Assembly: GCA_002400675.1 (NCBI GenBank)
Contig: NVQY01000042.1
Coordinates: forward strand, 1 to 14,312
Origin: Paracoccaceae bacterium
Lineage (GTDB): Bacteria; Pseudomonadota; Alphaproteobacteria; Rhodobacterales; Rhodobacteraceae
DNA: 14,312 nucleotides
Reading direction: 5' to 3'
In this document: in pieces, positions 1 to 7,439 of the stretch
How positions within the stretch are numbered: the first letter of the stretch is position 1
Layout of the letters: every line of letters begins with the position of its first letter
Position numbers and translations under genes: made by a program
The notes under the pieces: model-generated
Database searches by the model: none
Told to the model about the DNA's origin: nothing
Seen by the model: only the letters and a program-made list of their open reading frames with translations

Positions 1-101
1 CCCCCCTTACAGCTTCTTCTTGTTACAAATACTCAACTCCACCCTCTCCCCACACCACACCCATATTGACAGATCACAAAATTCCCCCTCCAACTCCCTG
101 C

Positions 102-1349
102 ATGACAACTTCCAGACTCCCCGGTTTCCACAACCTCACCCGCACAGACCGCCTGACGACAATCGCCGACACCTGCGGCCTGACCCCGGCCCAGATCGAC
201 CACCTGCGCGCCGCTGCCACCCATGACGGCGACCTCGCCGATAACCTGTCCGAAAACGTCATCTCTGTGATGTCCATCCCCTTGGGCGTGGCCACCAACC
301 TGATCGTTGATGGGCGCGAGGTGCTGGTGCCGATGGCAACCGAGGAAAGCTCGGTCATCGCCGCCGTGTGCAACGGCGCACTGGCCTGCCGCGCAACAGG
401 CGGCGTTACAACCGACGCCGACACCCCTTGCATGATCGCCCAAGTGCAACTGACCGACATCGACGACCTGTCGGCAGCGCGCGACAAAATCCTGTCGCAC
501 CGGGACCATATCATCAAGACCTGCAACGATTGCGACCCGACGCTGCTGCGCATGGGCGGCGGCATGCAGGATCTGGACGTGCGCATTGTCCCGCCCTTCC
601 TCGTGCTGCACCTGATTGTCGATGTGCGTGACGCCATGGGGGCCAACGCGGTCAACACCATGGCCGAAACCATCGCGCCCTATGCGGCCACACTGACCGG
701 CGGCGCGCCCGGCCTGCGCATCTTGTCCAACCTCGCCGACCGACGCCTTGTGCGCGCCCGCGCCACATGGCCCGCCGCCACCCTCGGCGCGGACGTGGTG
801 GACGGCATCATCTCAGCCTATGCCTTTGCCGCAGCCGACCCCTACCGCGCCGCCACCCACAACAAAGGCATCATGAACGGCGTCAGCGCGGTTGGCCTCG
901 CCACCGGGAACGACACCCGCGCATTAGAGGCCGGAGCCCATGCCTTTGCCGCCAAAGACGGCTACAAACCCCTGACACGATACAGCAAAACCGCCGACGG
1001 CGATCTGCTGGGCCAGATTGAACTGCCCATGCCAGTGGGCATCGTCGGCGGAGCTACCCGCGCCCACCCGACCGCACAGGCAGCGCTGAAGATCGCCGGA
1101 GCGGATACCGCCGACCGGCTGGGCCGGATCATCGCCGCCGTCGGGCTGGTGCAGAATTTCTCGGCCCTGCGCGCCCTCTCCGGCGAAGGCATCCAGAGGG
1201 GCCACATGGGCCTGCACGCGCGCAACATCGCCATCGCCGCCGGGGCCACTGGCGATCAGATTACCCGGATCGCCGGCGCAATGATCGACGCAGGCACCAT
1301 CAGCGAAGCCGCCGCGCGCGCTTTGTTACAGGTCCCCCGGCCCGGGTAA
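102..1349 (+). CDS. mvaA: Class II hydroxymethylglutaryl-CoA reductase
   Basis: Interconverts HMG-CoA and mevalonate plus CoA in the cytosol. Class II enzymes serve either mevalonate breakdown or isoprenoid synthesis. The product is 415 aa, close to the roughly 430 aa of the Pseudomonas mevalonii enzyme, and lacks the membrane domain of class I. Family motifs are visible: SENVIS near residue 50, PMATEESSVIAA with the catalytic Glu near 81, HNKG with Lys255, GND with Asp271, and GHMGLHARNIA with His372. The Lys-to-Asp spacing of 16 matches the P. mevalonii enzyme. GGGMQDLDV near 153-161 has Asp157 where NAD-preferring members carry Asp, so NAD(H) use is plausible (inference). The ATG at 102 was chosen because an upstream TTG at 66 would add a Pro-rich stretch unlike the family. 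No mevalonate or HMG-CoA lyase genes lie nearby, so the physiological direction cannot be told. Function is confident; direction is not. Confidence 0.93.
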   Translation: MTTSRLPGFHNLTRTDRLTTIADTCGLTPAQIDHLRAAATHDGDLADNLSENVISVMSIPLGVATNLIVDGREVLVPMATEESSVIAAVCNGALACRATGGVTTDADTPCMIAQVQLTDIDDLSAARDKILSHRDHIIKTCNDCDPTLLRMGGGMQDLDVRIVPPFLVLHLIVDVRDAMGANAVNTMAETIAPYAATLTGGAPGLRILSNLADRRLVRARATWPAATLGADVVDGIISAYAFAAADPYRAATHNKGIMNGVSAVGLATGNDTRALEAGAHAFAAKDGYKPLTRYSKTADGDLLGQIELPMPVGIVGGATRAHPTAQAALKIAGADTADRLGRIIAAVGLVQNFSALRALSGEGIQRGHMGLHARNIAIAAGATGDQITRIAGAMIDAGTISEAAARALLQVPRPG

Positions 1350-1362
1350 CGCCGCCCAACAC

Positions 1363-1388
1363 ATGCGTGACCCCGGCGACACACGCAT
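1363..1388. other. Inverted repeat downstream of mvaA
   Basis: ATGCGTG at 1363-1369 and CACGCAT at 1382-1388 form a perfect 7-bp inverted repeat with a 12-base loop, starting 14 bases after the mvaA stop. No T-run follows, so it does not look like a standard intrinsic terminator. It could slow or stabilise the mvaA transcript, or be chance. Confidence 0.3.
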
Positions 1389-1430
1389 TGACCCACGCCC
1401 GCCCGGCTTTAGGTTCCCTGCCATCGGATC

Positions 1431-1436
1431 AGGAGG
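1431..1436 (+). promoter_or_regulatory. Shine-Dalgarno for the 1442 gene
   Basis: A perfect AGGAGG lies five bases before the ATG at 1442. It decides the start: the reading frame stays open upstream to an ATG at 1367, but that start would put 25 polar residues ahead of a clear signal peptide. Confidence 0.8.
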
Positions 1437-1441
1437 ATTCC

Positions 1442-1888
1442 ATGCGCAAACTACTCATACTTCTGGCCAGCGTCGCAGCACTGCCAGCAATGGCCGCCGA
1501 AGGCACCCGCATTCAGGTCAAAGGCGAAATCATCGACACCTGGTGCTATTATTCCGGCGTCATGGGCGGCCCTGACGCCGTGGTAGGATCGGCCCATCAC
1601 ACCTGCGCGCTGTGGTGCTCGGCGGGTGGCATCCCGGTTGGCCTGCTGGCGGACGACGGCACGGTTTATATGGTGATCAAAACCGGCGACGACACCGAAT
1701 CTGCGGGCGGCGACACCCTGTTGAAACTGGCCTCCAACACGGTCGAGGCCGACGGCATCGCCTATGAACGCGACGGCATCAACTATCTCGTGGTCTCACG
1801 CGTGGTCAGAGACCTCGGTATCACCAACCTGAACCACAAAGATTACGGCCCCGTCCCGGGCTTTGCCATACCGGAGCCTCAGGAATGA
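1442..1888 (+). CDS. Exported Cys/His-motif protein, first of SCO1 operon
   Basis: 148 aa, function unknown. Residues 1-18 form a typical Sec signal peptide (MRK, a hydrophobic stretch, then AMA before Ala19), so the mature protein should be periplasmic. The mature part begins with VKGEIIDTWC (Cys35) and continues with H52, H53, Cys55 and Cys59 in the block HHTCALWCSAGGIPVGLL. I recall this C...H..CA..C..GGIP arrangement from small bacterial proteins with an OB-like beta fold and no settled function. It looks able to bind metal or form disulfides (inference). A strong AGGAGG precedes the start, and the stop overlaps the next ATG (ATGA), so the two genes are translationally coupled. The SCO1 gene further down points to work around copper delivery or thiol redox in the periplasm, but the sequence does not prove this. 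Confidence 0.82.
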   Translation: MRKLLILLASVAALPAMAAEGTRIQVKGEIIDTWCYYSGVMGGPDAVVGSAHHTCALWCSAGGIPVGLLADDGTVYMVIKTGDDTESAGGDTLLKLASNTVEADGIAYERDGINYLVVSRVVRDLGITNLNHKDYGPVPGFAIPEPQE

Positions 1889-2463
1889 AGCGTCTCATAG
1901 CCCTGATCACCCTGCTGATCCTCCCTGCCTTTGCCCCCACCATCACGCTTGCGCAGGATTTCTCGCAAGGCTCCACCGCCAGATCATGGAATCTGGAAGG
2001 CGAACAACCCGCCCTGTTCGAGGCCCGCGTGGTTGACCTGTTGTGCGAGTTGACCGGCGACTGCCCAACCGATTGCGGCGCGGGCAAACGTCAGATGGGC
2101 CTTGTGCGCACGGCTGACAATGTGATGATTCTGGCGATCAAGAACGCGCAAGCGGCCTTCAGCGGGGCCGCTGTGGACATGGCGCTTTATTGCAATCAAA
2201 CCGTCGAAGTGGACGGGCTATTGATCGACAACCCCGCCCTTGGCGCGCGCAACATCTATATGGTGCAAAAAGTGCGCGTGGCGGGCGGCGACTGGGCCAA
2301 GGCCAACAAGTTCACCAAGGTCTGGGCCAGTGAAAACCCCGAGGCCAAGGGCAAAGGCGCGTGGTTCCGCCGTGATCCGCGCATCAAGGCGCTGATTGCC
2401 GAAAATGGCTATCTGGGCTTGGGGTTGGCGGTGGATGACGCCTTTATCAAGGACTGGTTCTAA
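1885..2463 (+). CDS. Exported Cys-rich protein, second of SCO1 operon
   Basis: 192 aa, function unknown. Residues 1-23 look like a signal peptide ending in TLA, with the mature chain starting QDFSQG. The block VVDLLCELTGDCPTDCGAGK (Cys54, Cys60, Cys64), followed by QMGLV, lines up in order with the Cys block and GGIPVGLL of the upstream protein. A further Cys103 sits in ALYCNQTVEVDGLLI. I infer that the two are diverged tandem paralogues with a beta-rich, OB-like domain, but the identity is low and needs a structure comparison. The C-terminal part (about 125-192) has charged and aromatic residues and no membrane segment. The gene starts inside the previous stop codon and ends one base before the SCO1 start, so all three are probably made from one message. 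Confidence 0.8.
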   Translation: MKRLIALITLLILPAFAPTITLAQDFSQGSTARSWNLEGEQPALFEARVVDLLCELTGDCPTDCGAGKRQMGLVRTADNVMILAIKNAQAAFSGAAVDMALYCNQTVEVDGLLIDNPALGARNIYMVQKVRVAGGDWAKANKFTKVWASENPEAKGKGAWFRRDPRIKALIAENGYLGLGLAVDDAFIKDWF

Positions 2464-2464
2464 C

Positions 2465-3076
2465 ATGCTGCGCGCTCTGGTGCTGTTGATGATCTCTCTG
2501 GCCGGTGGGGCCTTTGCCCACGGCGAACCCCACCCGGCGCACCAGCAACAAACCACGCCGGTTGTCGCCTCTGCCCCCTTGCCGTTCGCAATGGGCGGCG
2601 CGTTCAATCTGATCGACCAGAACGGCCAGGCCCGCAGCCAGATCGACCCGGACGGGCGCGCGCAACTGGTGTTCTTTGGCTATGCCAACTGCCCCGGCAT
2701 CTGCCCCACCGCGTTTGCAACGATGGCCGACACGGTGGACCGGCTGGCCGAACAGGGCATCCCGGTGCGCCCAATCCTGATCACCGTCGACCCGACCCGC
2801 GATACCGTGACCAACATGGGCGCGCCCTTGGCCCGCCTGCACCCGGATTTCATCGGTCTCACCGGCAGCGAGGCGGCTTTGGCGCAGGCCTACAAAGCCT
2901 TTGGTGTTGAGAGCAAAGTTGAATACACCGACCCGGACAAGGGCGCGATCTATTCGCATGGTTCGTTCATTTTTCTGCTGGACGCGCAGGGCGAGGTGCT
3001 GACCCTGTTGCCGCCGATCCTGCACACTGACCGCATGGTGGAAATCGTCCGGGGATACCTGACTGCCACCGACTGA
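2465..3076 (+). CDS. SCO1/SenC family copper chaperone
   Basis: 203 aa. SCO1/SenC proteins are thioredoxin-fold copper chaperones that help build the CuA site of cytochrome c oxidase or act as periplasmic thiol reductases. The copper site is intact: Cys76 and Cys80 in NCPGICP, and His165 in IYSHGSFIFLLD. The region ITVDPTRDT (106-114) and the late YKAFGV segment are also typical. The N-terminus is hydrophobic (1-18) and ends AFA before His19; it may be cleaved or stay as an anchor, and many SCO proteins are membrane-anchored. Directly after the possible cleavage site comes HGEPHPAH, a short His-rich tail that could bind copper. The ATG at 2465 lies one base after the previous stop, with AAGGA about 11 bases upstream. 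No oxidase genes are in view, so its client is unknown. Confidence 0.9.
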   Translation: MLRALVLLMISLAGGAFAHGEPHPAHQQQTTPVVASAPLPFAMGGAFNLIDQNGQARSQIDPDGRAQLVFFGYANCPGICPTAFATMADTVDRLAEQGIPVRPILITVDPTRDTVTNMGAPLARLHPDFIGLTGSEAALAQAYKAFGVESKVEYTDPDKGAIYSHGSFIFLLDAQGEVLTLLPPILHTDRMVEIVRGYLTATD

Positions 3077-3126
3077 CCTGCGCGGCCTCATCCACCCGCG
3101 AAGCGTTGCGTTTGGTCAGAGGCGTT

Positions 3127-4035
3127 TTAGGTCACGTAGGCATTTACGAACCCGATATCATCCACCGTGAAGGCCGCAGAGCTGACTATCGTGAGGTAAG
3201 AAACCGCCTCAGTCGCCGTATCTGTGGCTTCGAATTGCATTGAGATTTCGGTGGTGAAAACACCGTCCACCTCGGTCTGATCAAAGCCGATTGCCGATAA
3301 ATCGCGACCCGCCGTTTCTGCATTGCGGATTACTTCGATGGTAATGGCATCTTCATCCGGATTGAAATCGGCGATCCTGGCAGTGCCGGTTTCAAGCAGG
3401 CCATCATCTTCGGAAATAGAGTTCTGGCTTGCCAGCAGATCAAGCTTGATATCGAATTGGTCGCTGCCTTCGCCGCCGGTTATGATCGCCCCGCCCCGGT
3501 CCAGACTGTCGACCCCCGCGTCCGCCAGAACAGTGATCGTATCGTCGCCAGTGCCGCCGTCAATGATCGCGACGTTATCGTTCAATTCGACATCACTGTC
3601 AAAGGTGATCACGTCGTCCCCTGCCCCGCCATCCATATCGTTGGCATCAATGCCGGTTAGCGTGTCGTTCCCGGCCCCGCCGATCAGGGTATTTCCGACA
3701 CTGGTACTGGACAGGGTATCGTCGCCCTCGCCGCCCAGAACCTGAATGCCAAAGGGATGTTCAACTACGGCCGTGTCATCGCCCGCCATCAGGTCGATGG
3801 TGCCCGGTGCCAGATCCGGATCCTGCCCCCCGGACAGCGTATCATCGCCATCAGCCCCGCTAAGCAAGCCCAGACTATCCGTATCCTCATAGCTAAGAAC
3901 CTGCCCCTGATCGCCGCCAGCGCCGCTATCATTCGAGGCACTATTGTCATCATCATTGCCGTCGTCAAACAGATCAAAAATCCCGGCACCAATAGCGGCA
4001 GTGCCCATTACGGCAAGTAAAACAAACCCAATCAT
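3127..4035 (-). CDS. RTX-type calcium-binding repeat protein, N-terminal hydrophobic segment
   Basis: 302 aa, role unknown. Residues 1-20 (MIGFVLLAVMGTAAIGAGIF) are hydrophobic with no basic residue before them. A strongly acidic linker follows (DLFDDGNDDD). At least five hemolysin-type nonapeptide repeats of the GGxGxDxL kind can be seen around residues 60-70, 101-110, 119-128, 136-144 and 160-168, with a weaker one at 187-195. They are expected to form a calcium-bound parallel beta roll. Residues about 195-302 resemble the C-terminal domain after RTX repeats in secreted proteases, including IADFNPDEDAITI, but there is no protease domain. RTX proteins usually leave by a type I system, and none is encoded nearby. 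A GGGGG Shine-Dalgarno lies eight bases before the ATG. Similar short acidic RTX proteins occur widely in Rhodobacterales. Export route and location are inference. Confidence 0.85.
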   Translation of the reverse strand: MIGFVLLAVMGTAAIGAGIFDLFDDGNDDDNSASNDSGAGGDQGQVLSYEDTDSLGLLSGADGDDTLSGGQDPDLAPGTIDLMAGDDTAVVEHPFGIQVLGGEGDDTLSSTSVGNTLIGGAGNDTLTGIDANDMDGGAGDDVITFDSDVELNDNVAIIDGGTGDDTITVLADAGVDSLDRGGAIITGGEGSDQFDIKLDLLASQNSISEDDGLLETGTARIADFNPDEDAITIEVIRNAETAGRDLSAIGFDQTEVDGVFTTEISMQFEATDTATEAVSYLTIVSSAAFTVDDIGFVNAYVT

Positions 4036-4059
4036 TTAAATAACCCCCACGGTTTTCCT

Positions 4060-4088
4060 ACACTACCCAAAGAACTCAAGTGAGTCAA
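4060..4088 (-). promoter_or_regulatory. Candidate promoter for the RTX gene
   Basis: Read on the minus strand, TTGACT (5 of 6 to the -35 consensus) is followed after 17 bases by TAGTGT (3 of 6 to the -10). The implied leader is short and carries the GGGGG ribosome site. The spacer and the end of the -35 overlap the palindrome ACTCA-AG-TGAGT (4074-4085), which could be an operator. This is pattern matching only. Confidence 0.35.
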
Positions 4089-4316
4089 AATTTGCATTTA
4101 ATCCACCCTATGTACTTGTGGTAGCAGGTAAATATAATTCTCTAGCCAGAACACCCAAAGGGTGACGGAATTAATTACGCCATTTCCACTACCAATTCAG
4201 TGAATTAAGTTGTGAAACTCATGCTTTTTACGGCTGCTTTAATTCTCTGCACAAACACCCGGCCAGCGCCCCCTGCAAGCGCGCCAAAATATTGGCCGTG
4301 CGATTTGTTCAAAGCC

Positions 4317-4345
4317 TTGGAAAGGTCAATTGATACGCCTATGGT
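4317..4345 (+). promoter_or_regulatory. Candidate promoter for amidase operon
   Basis: TTGGAA (4317-4322) and TATGGT (4340-4345) are separated by 17 bases; each matches 4 of 6 consensus positions. The implied start point is within about 15 bases of the amidase ATG, leaving room only for the AGGGA ribosome site (4352-4356). It is a weak match and could be chance. Confidence 0.3.
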
Positions 4346-4366
4346 CGCGCCAGGGAGAAAAGAAAC

Positions 4367-5797
4367 ATGTCCGATCAAGATCTTTGGCGCCTAAGCGCTA
4401 CCGAAACCGTCGCCGCCACACGCGCCGGCGACATCACCGTCGAAGCCAGCATAAGTGCTGCCATCGACCGCATGCACGCGGTCAACCCGACCCTGAACGC
4501 CGTGGTCGAAGACCTGAGCGACGAGGCTATGGAGCGCGCCCACGCCCTGGACAAGGCCCGCGCAAACGGTGCCCCCACCGGACCGTTGCATGGGGTCGCG
4601 GTGACGATCAAGGTCAACGTCGATCAGAAAGGCCACGCCACCACCAATGGCGTGCCAGCCCTCAAGGACATGATTGCCCCGGACGACGCGCCGCTGGTGG
4701 CCAACCTGCAAAACGCCGGCGCGGTGGTGATCGGACGCACCAACACGCCCGAGTTTTCGTTTCGCGCCGACACCGACAATCCGCTGTATGGCCGCACCCA
4801 TAACCCGTGGGGGCCGCATGTTTCGCCCGGTGGGTCGTCCGGCGGGGCCGGGGCGGGGGTCATGGCCGGGATCGGCGCGCTGGGTCACGGAAACGACATC
4901 GGCGGCAGCCTGCGCTTTCCCGCCGCCGCCAATGGCGCGGTCACTGTGAAACCCGGATTGGGCCGTGTGCCTGCGTGGAACCCCAGCCAAAAGGCTGAAC
5001 GCGGTATGCTGGCGCAATCCATGTCGGTGCAGGGGTTGCTGACCCGCCGCGCGGCTGATCTGCACCTTGCCATGCCCAGTATGATCGCCCCCGATGCACG
5101 TGATCCGTTCCATGTGCCACTGCCATGGCGCGGGGCGGACGCGGCCACGCCGATCAAGGTCGGCTTTACCAAGGAAACCTACGAATTCGATCTGCACCCG
5201 GAAGTTTCGCTGGCGCTGGATACCGCCCGTGATGCGCTGACGGACGCGGGGTATAATGTGGTGGAAATCGACCCGCCCCTGCTGCGCGAAGCGGCGATGG
5301 ATGGGTACCGTGCCCTCATGGGCGAAGTCTCAGAACTGATGGGCCCGGACCTGCGCGCCGCCGGGTCGGCGACGCTGAACGCGATCTTTGACGAATATTA
5401 CGACCAGTTCCCACCCTTTACCGGCACCGAATTGCTGCACGCCATGGCCCGGCGCAGCCATTACGCGCGGGTCTGGTCGCTGTTCCTTGAAGAGTACCCG
5501 CTGGTGCTGACCCCGTTCCTGCCGCAACCGTTCTTTGCCCCCGACCGCGATGCCCAAGGGGCGGCGGGCGTGCGCGAAGTTCTTGGCTCGGCGCTTTGGT
5601 CCTATTCGATGAACTACCTTGGCCTGCCTGCGGGCAGCGTGCCGTCGCGTCTGGCAGAACTGCCGCAGGGGACGCAGCCGATCAACGTGCAGATCGTCGG
5701 CCAGCGCTGGCGCGAAGATCTGGTGGTCGATGCCTGCATCGCCATCGAGGATCGAGTGGGCGCGATGTGCGACCCCCTTTGGGACCGCATGGGCTAA
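4367..5797 (+). CDS. Amidase signature family hydrolase
   Basis: 476 aa, hydrolyses an amide bond of unknown substrate in the cytosol. The Ser-cisSer-Lys triad is complete: Lys82 in GVAVTIK, Ser157 in GGSSGG, and nucleophile Ser181 in NDIGGSLRFPA. The 24-residue gap between the two serines matches well-studied members of the family. The N-terminus (LSATETVAATRAGDITVEA) has the usual helix before the catalytic domain. There is no signal peptide. It is unlikely to be the GatA subunit of the tRNA amidotransferase, since gatB and gatC are absent and the flanking motifs differ. The next gene, an acyl-CoA synthetase in the same direction 71 bases on, suggests a pathway in which an amide is cleaved and the acid freed is activated to a CoA thioester (inference). 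An AGGGA lies about ten bases before the ATG. Confidence 0.9.
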   Translation: MSDQDLWRLSATETVAATRAGDITVEASISAAIDRMHAVNPTLNAVVEDLSDEAMERAHALDKARANGAPTGPLHGVAVTIKVNVDQKGHATTNGVPALKDMIAPDDAPLVANLQNAGAVVIGRTNTPEFSFRADTDNPLYGRTHNPWGPHVSPGGSSGGAGAGVMAGIGALGHGNDIGGSLRFPAAANGAVTVKPGLGRVPAWNPSQKAERGMLAQSMSVQGLLTRRAADLHLAMPSMIAPDARDPFHVPLPWRGADAATPIKVGFTKETYEFDLHPEVSLALDTARDALTDAGYNVVEIDPPLLREAAMDGYRALMGEVSELMGPDLRAAGSATLNAIFDEYYDQFPPFTGTELLHAMARRSHYARVWSLFLEEYPLVLTPFLPQPFFAPDRDAQGAAGVREVLGSALWSYSMNYLGLPAGSVPSRLAELPQGTQPINVQIVGQRWREDLVVDACIAIEDRVGAMCDPLWDRMG

Positions 5798-5868
5798 GAT
5801 TTGTTGACAGGATCAGCATTCCCGCCGCACTCTTGCGCAATTAGACGCGCGAACGAACAGGACATCTT

Positions 5869-7428
5869 ATGCAACTTACCTCGATCCTAAGACGGGCCGC
5901 TCAGGTCAACCCGACAGGCATTGCCACCATCTGCAAGGACCGCCAACATAGCTGGTCGCAAACCCTGACGCGGGTGCAAAAGCTGGCCGGGGCGTTGCAG
6001 GCGCTTGGCATGGGACCGGGCGACCGGGTGGCGTTACTGTCGCTGAACTCTGACCGCTACGTCGAATATTACTTTGCCGTGGTCTGGGGCGGCGGGGCGA
6101 TGATGCCGATGAATGTGCGCTGGGCCCCGGCGGAATGCGCCTATGCGCTGAACGACGCAGGTGCCGAAATCCTGCTGGTGGACGACGCATTCGCCCCCGC
6201 TGCGGAAGCCATCCGCGCCGAAGTGCCGGGCCTGAAAACCCTGGTATTCTGCGGCGATGGCGACACCCCCGACGGCATGCTGAACTACGAAGACATTCTG
6301 GCCGCCGCCGACCCTGCCCCGGACGCCGGGCGCGGCGATGACGACATGGCCGGCATCTTTTACACCGGCGGCACCACCGGTTTCCCCAAGGGTGTGATGC
6401 TGTCGCATACCAACTTTTATGTCGGCGGTATTTCCAACGCGCAGGAACTGTCGTTGCATGACGGGGCCGTATATCTGCACGCCGCCCCGATGTTCCACAT
6501 CGCCGACCTGATATTCTTTGCCGCGGTAACCTTTGTCGGTGGCACCCATGTAGTGATCCCGATGTTCACCCCCGACGCCACCCTTGAGGCGATCGAAACC
6601 CACCGCCCCAGCCATTTGTTGCTGGTGCCGGTGATGCTGCAAATGGTGATGCAGGCCCCGAAACTGGCCGAGACCGACATATCATCGCTGCGCTACATTG
6701 CCTATGGGGCCTCGCCGATCACCGAATCCGCGCTGAAACTGGCGTTCGAGCTGTTCCCGCAAACGCAGTTCTATCAGGCGTTCGGCCAGACCGAACTTAG
6801 CCCGGTGGCGACCTTTCTTGGCACCGAATACCACGTCCTTGAAGGGCCAAAAGCGGGCAAGCTGCGCTCAGCCGGGCGGGCCACCAAGATTGTGGAAATC
6901 CGCATTGTCGATGAAAACCACACCGAACTGCCGCAGGGCGAGATTGGCCAGATCGCGGTCAAAGGCCCGATCACCATGCTGGGGTACTGGAACAAACCCG
7001 ACGTCACTTCTGAGACCATCATCGACGGCTGGGTGATGACCGGCGACGCGGGGTACATGGACGACGAAGGGTTTATTTTCCTGATGGACCGGCTCAAGGA
7101 TATGGTGATATCGGGCGGCGAAAACGTCTATTCCGCCGAGGTGGAAAACGCCATCGGCCAGCACCCAAGCGTCGCCACCAGTGCCGTGATCGGCATCCCC
7201 AGCGACCAATGGGGCGAATCCGTGCACGCCATCGTCATCCTGAAACCCGACATGACGCTAAGCGAGGACGAACTAAAGGCCCATTGCCACACGCTGATCG
7301 CCGGCTACAAATGCCCGCGCAGCGTGGAATTCAGAACCGACCCGTTCCCGCTGTCCGGGGCCAACAAAGTGCTGAAAACCGAACTGCGCAAACCCTTCTG
7401 GGCCGACAGGGACCGCCAGATTTCCTAG
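5869..7428 (+). CDS. AMP-forming acyl-CoA synthetase (ANL superfamily)
   Basis: 519 aa, activates a carboxylic acid to acyl-AMP and then acyl-CoA in the cytosol. ANL core motifs appear in order: the phosphate-binding loop YTGGTTGFPK (165-174), YIAYGASPI (276-284), YQAFGQTEL (302-310), the ribose-binding TGDAGYMDDEG (391-401), the hinge DRLKDMVISGGENVYSAEVE (407-426), and the C-terminal catalytic Lys500 in SGANKVLKTELR. The length is normal for medium- or long-chain ligases. The C-terminal motif lacks the usual TGK, having ANK, which is tolerated in the family. An AGGA precedes the ATG by about seven bases. It is probably co-transcribed with the amidase. Substrate cannot be read from the sequence; fatty, aryl or dicarboxylic acids are all possible. 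A perfect TTGACA lies at 5804 in the gap, but no matching -10 follows. Confidence 0.92.
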   Translation: MQLTSILRRAAQVNPTGIATICKDRQHSWSQTLTRVQKLAGALQALGMGPGDRVALLSLNSDRYVEYYFAVVWGGGAMMPMNVRWAPAECAYALNDAGAEILLVDDAFAPAAEAIRAEVPGLKTLVFCGDGDTPDGMLNYEDILAAADPAPDAGRGDDDMAGIFYTGGTTGFPKGVMLSHTNFYVGGISNAQELSLHDGAVYLHAAPMFHIADLIFFAAVTFVGGTHVVIPMFTPDATLEAIETHRPSHLLLVPVMLQMVMQAPKLAETDISSLRYIAYGASPITESALKLAFELFPQTQFYQAFGQTELSPVATFLGTEYHVLEGPKAGKLRSAGRATKIVEIRIVDENHTELPQGEIGQIAVKGPITMLGYWNKPDVTSETIIDGWVMTGDAGYMDDEGFIFLMDRLKDMVISGGENVYSAEVENAIGQHPSVATSAVIGIPSDQWGESVHAIVILKPDMTLSEDELKAHCHTLIAGYKCPRSVEFRTDPFPLSGANKVLKTELRKPFWADRDRQIS

Positions 7429-7439
7429 GCCTCAGGCCT
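7427..7439. other. Palindrome across two convergent stops
   Basis: AGGCCTCAGGCCT covers the last bases of the acyl-CoA synthetase stop and the first coding bases of the opposing small gene. It can form a 5-bp GC-rich stem with a 3-base loop on either strand but has no T-run, so it is a poor candidate terminator. The two genes end only three bases apart. Confidence 0.3.

Larger units (their letters stand above)
4036..4366. other. AT-rich divergent intergenic region
   Basis: This 331-base gap between divergent genes is visibly richer in A and T than its surroundings. It holds a candidate minus-strand promoter (4060-4088), a 5-2-5 palindrome ACTCA-AG-TGAGT at 4074-4085 inside that promoter, a possible decayed REP at 4091-4110, a small CACCC-AAA-GGGTG hairpin at 4152-4164, and a candidate plus-strand promoter at 4317-4345. 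A possible 60-codon frame starting with GTG at 4212 has no ribosome site and runs into the amidase gene, so it is not called. No tRNA or known RNA gene was seen. Confidence 0.6.

Noticed and set aside
66..101. In-frame TTG start for the HMG-CoA reductase
   Set aside because: The added residues are Pro-rich and unlike the family; the ATG at 102 gives the normal N-terminus.
4212..4394. 60-codon frame with a hydrophobic start before the amidase
   Set aside because: It begins with GTG, has no ribosome site, and runs into the amidase gene, whose own start is well supported.
4391..5197. 268-codon minus-strand frame inside the amidase
   Set aside because: It is a shadow of the high-GC amidase gene, and its translation resembles no protein family.
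5804..5832. Perfect TTGACA between amidase and acyl-CoA synthetase as a separate promoter
   Set aside because: No acceptable -10 lies 16-18 bases downstream; the two genes are more simply one operon.
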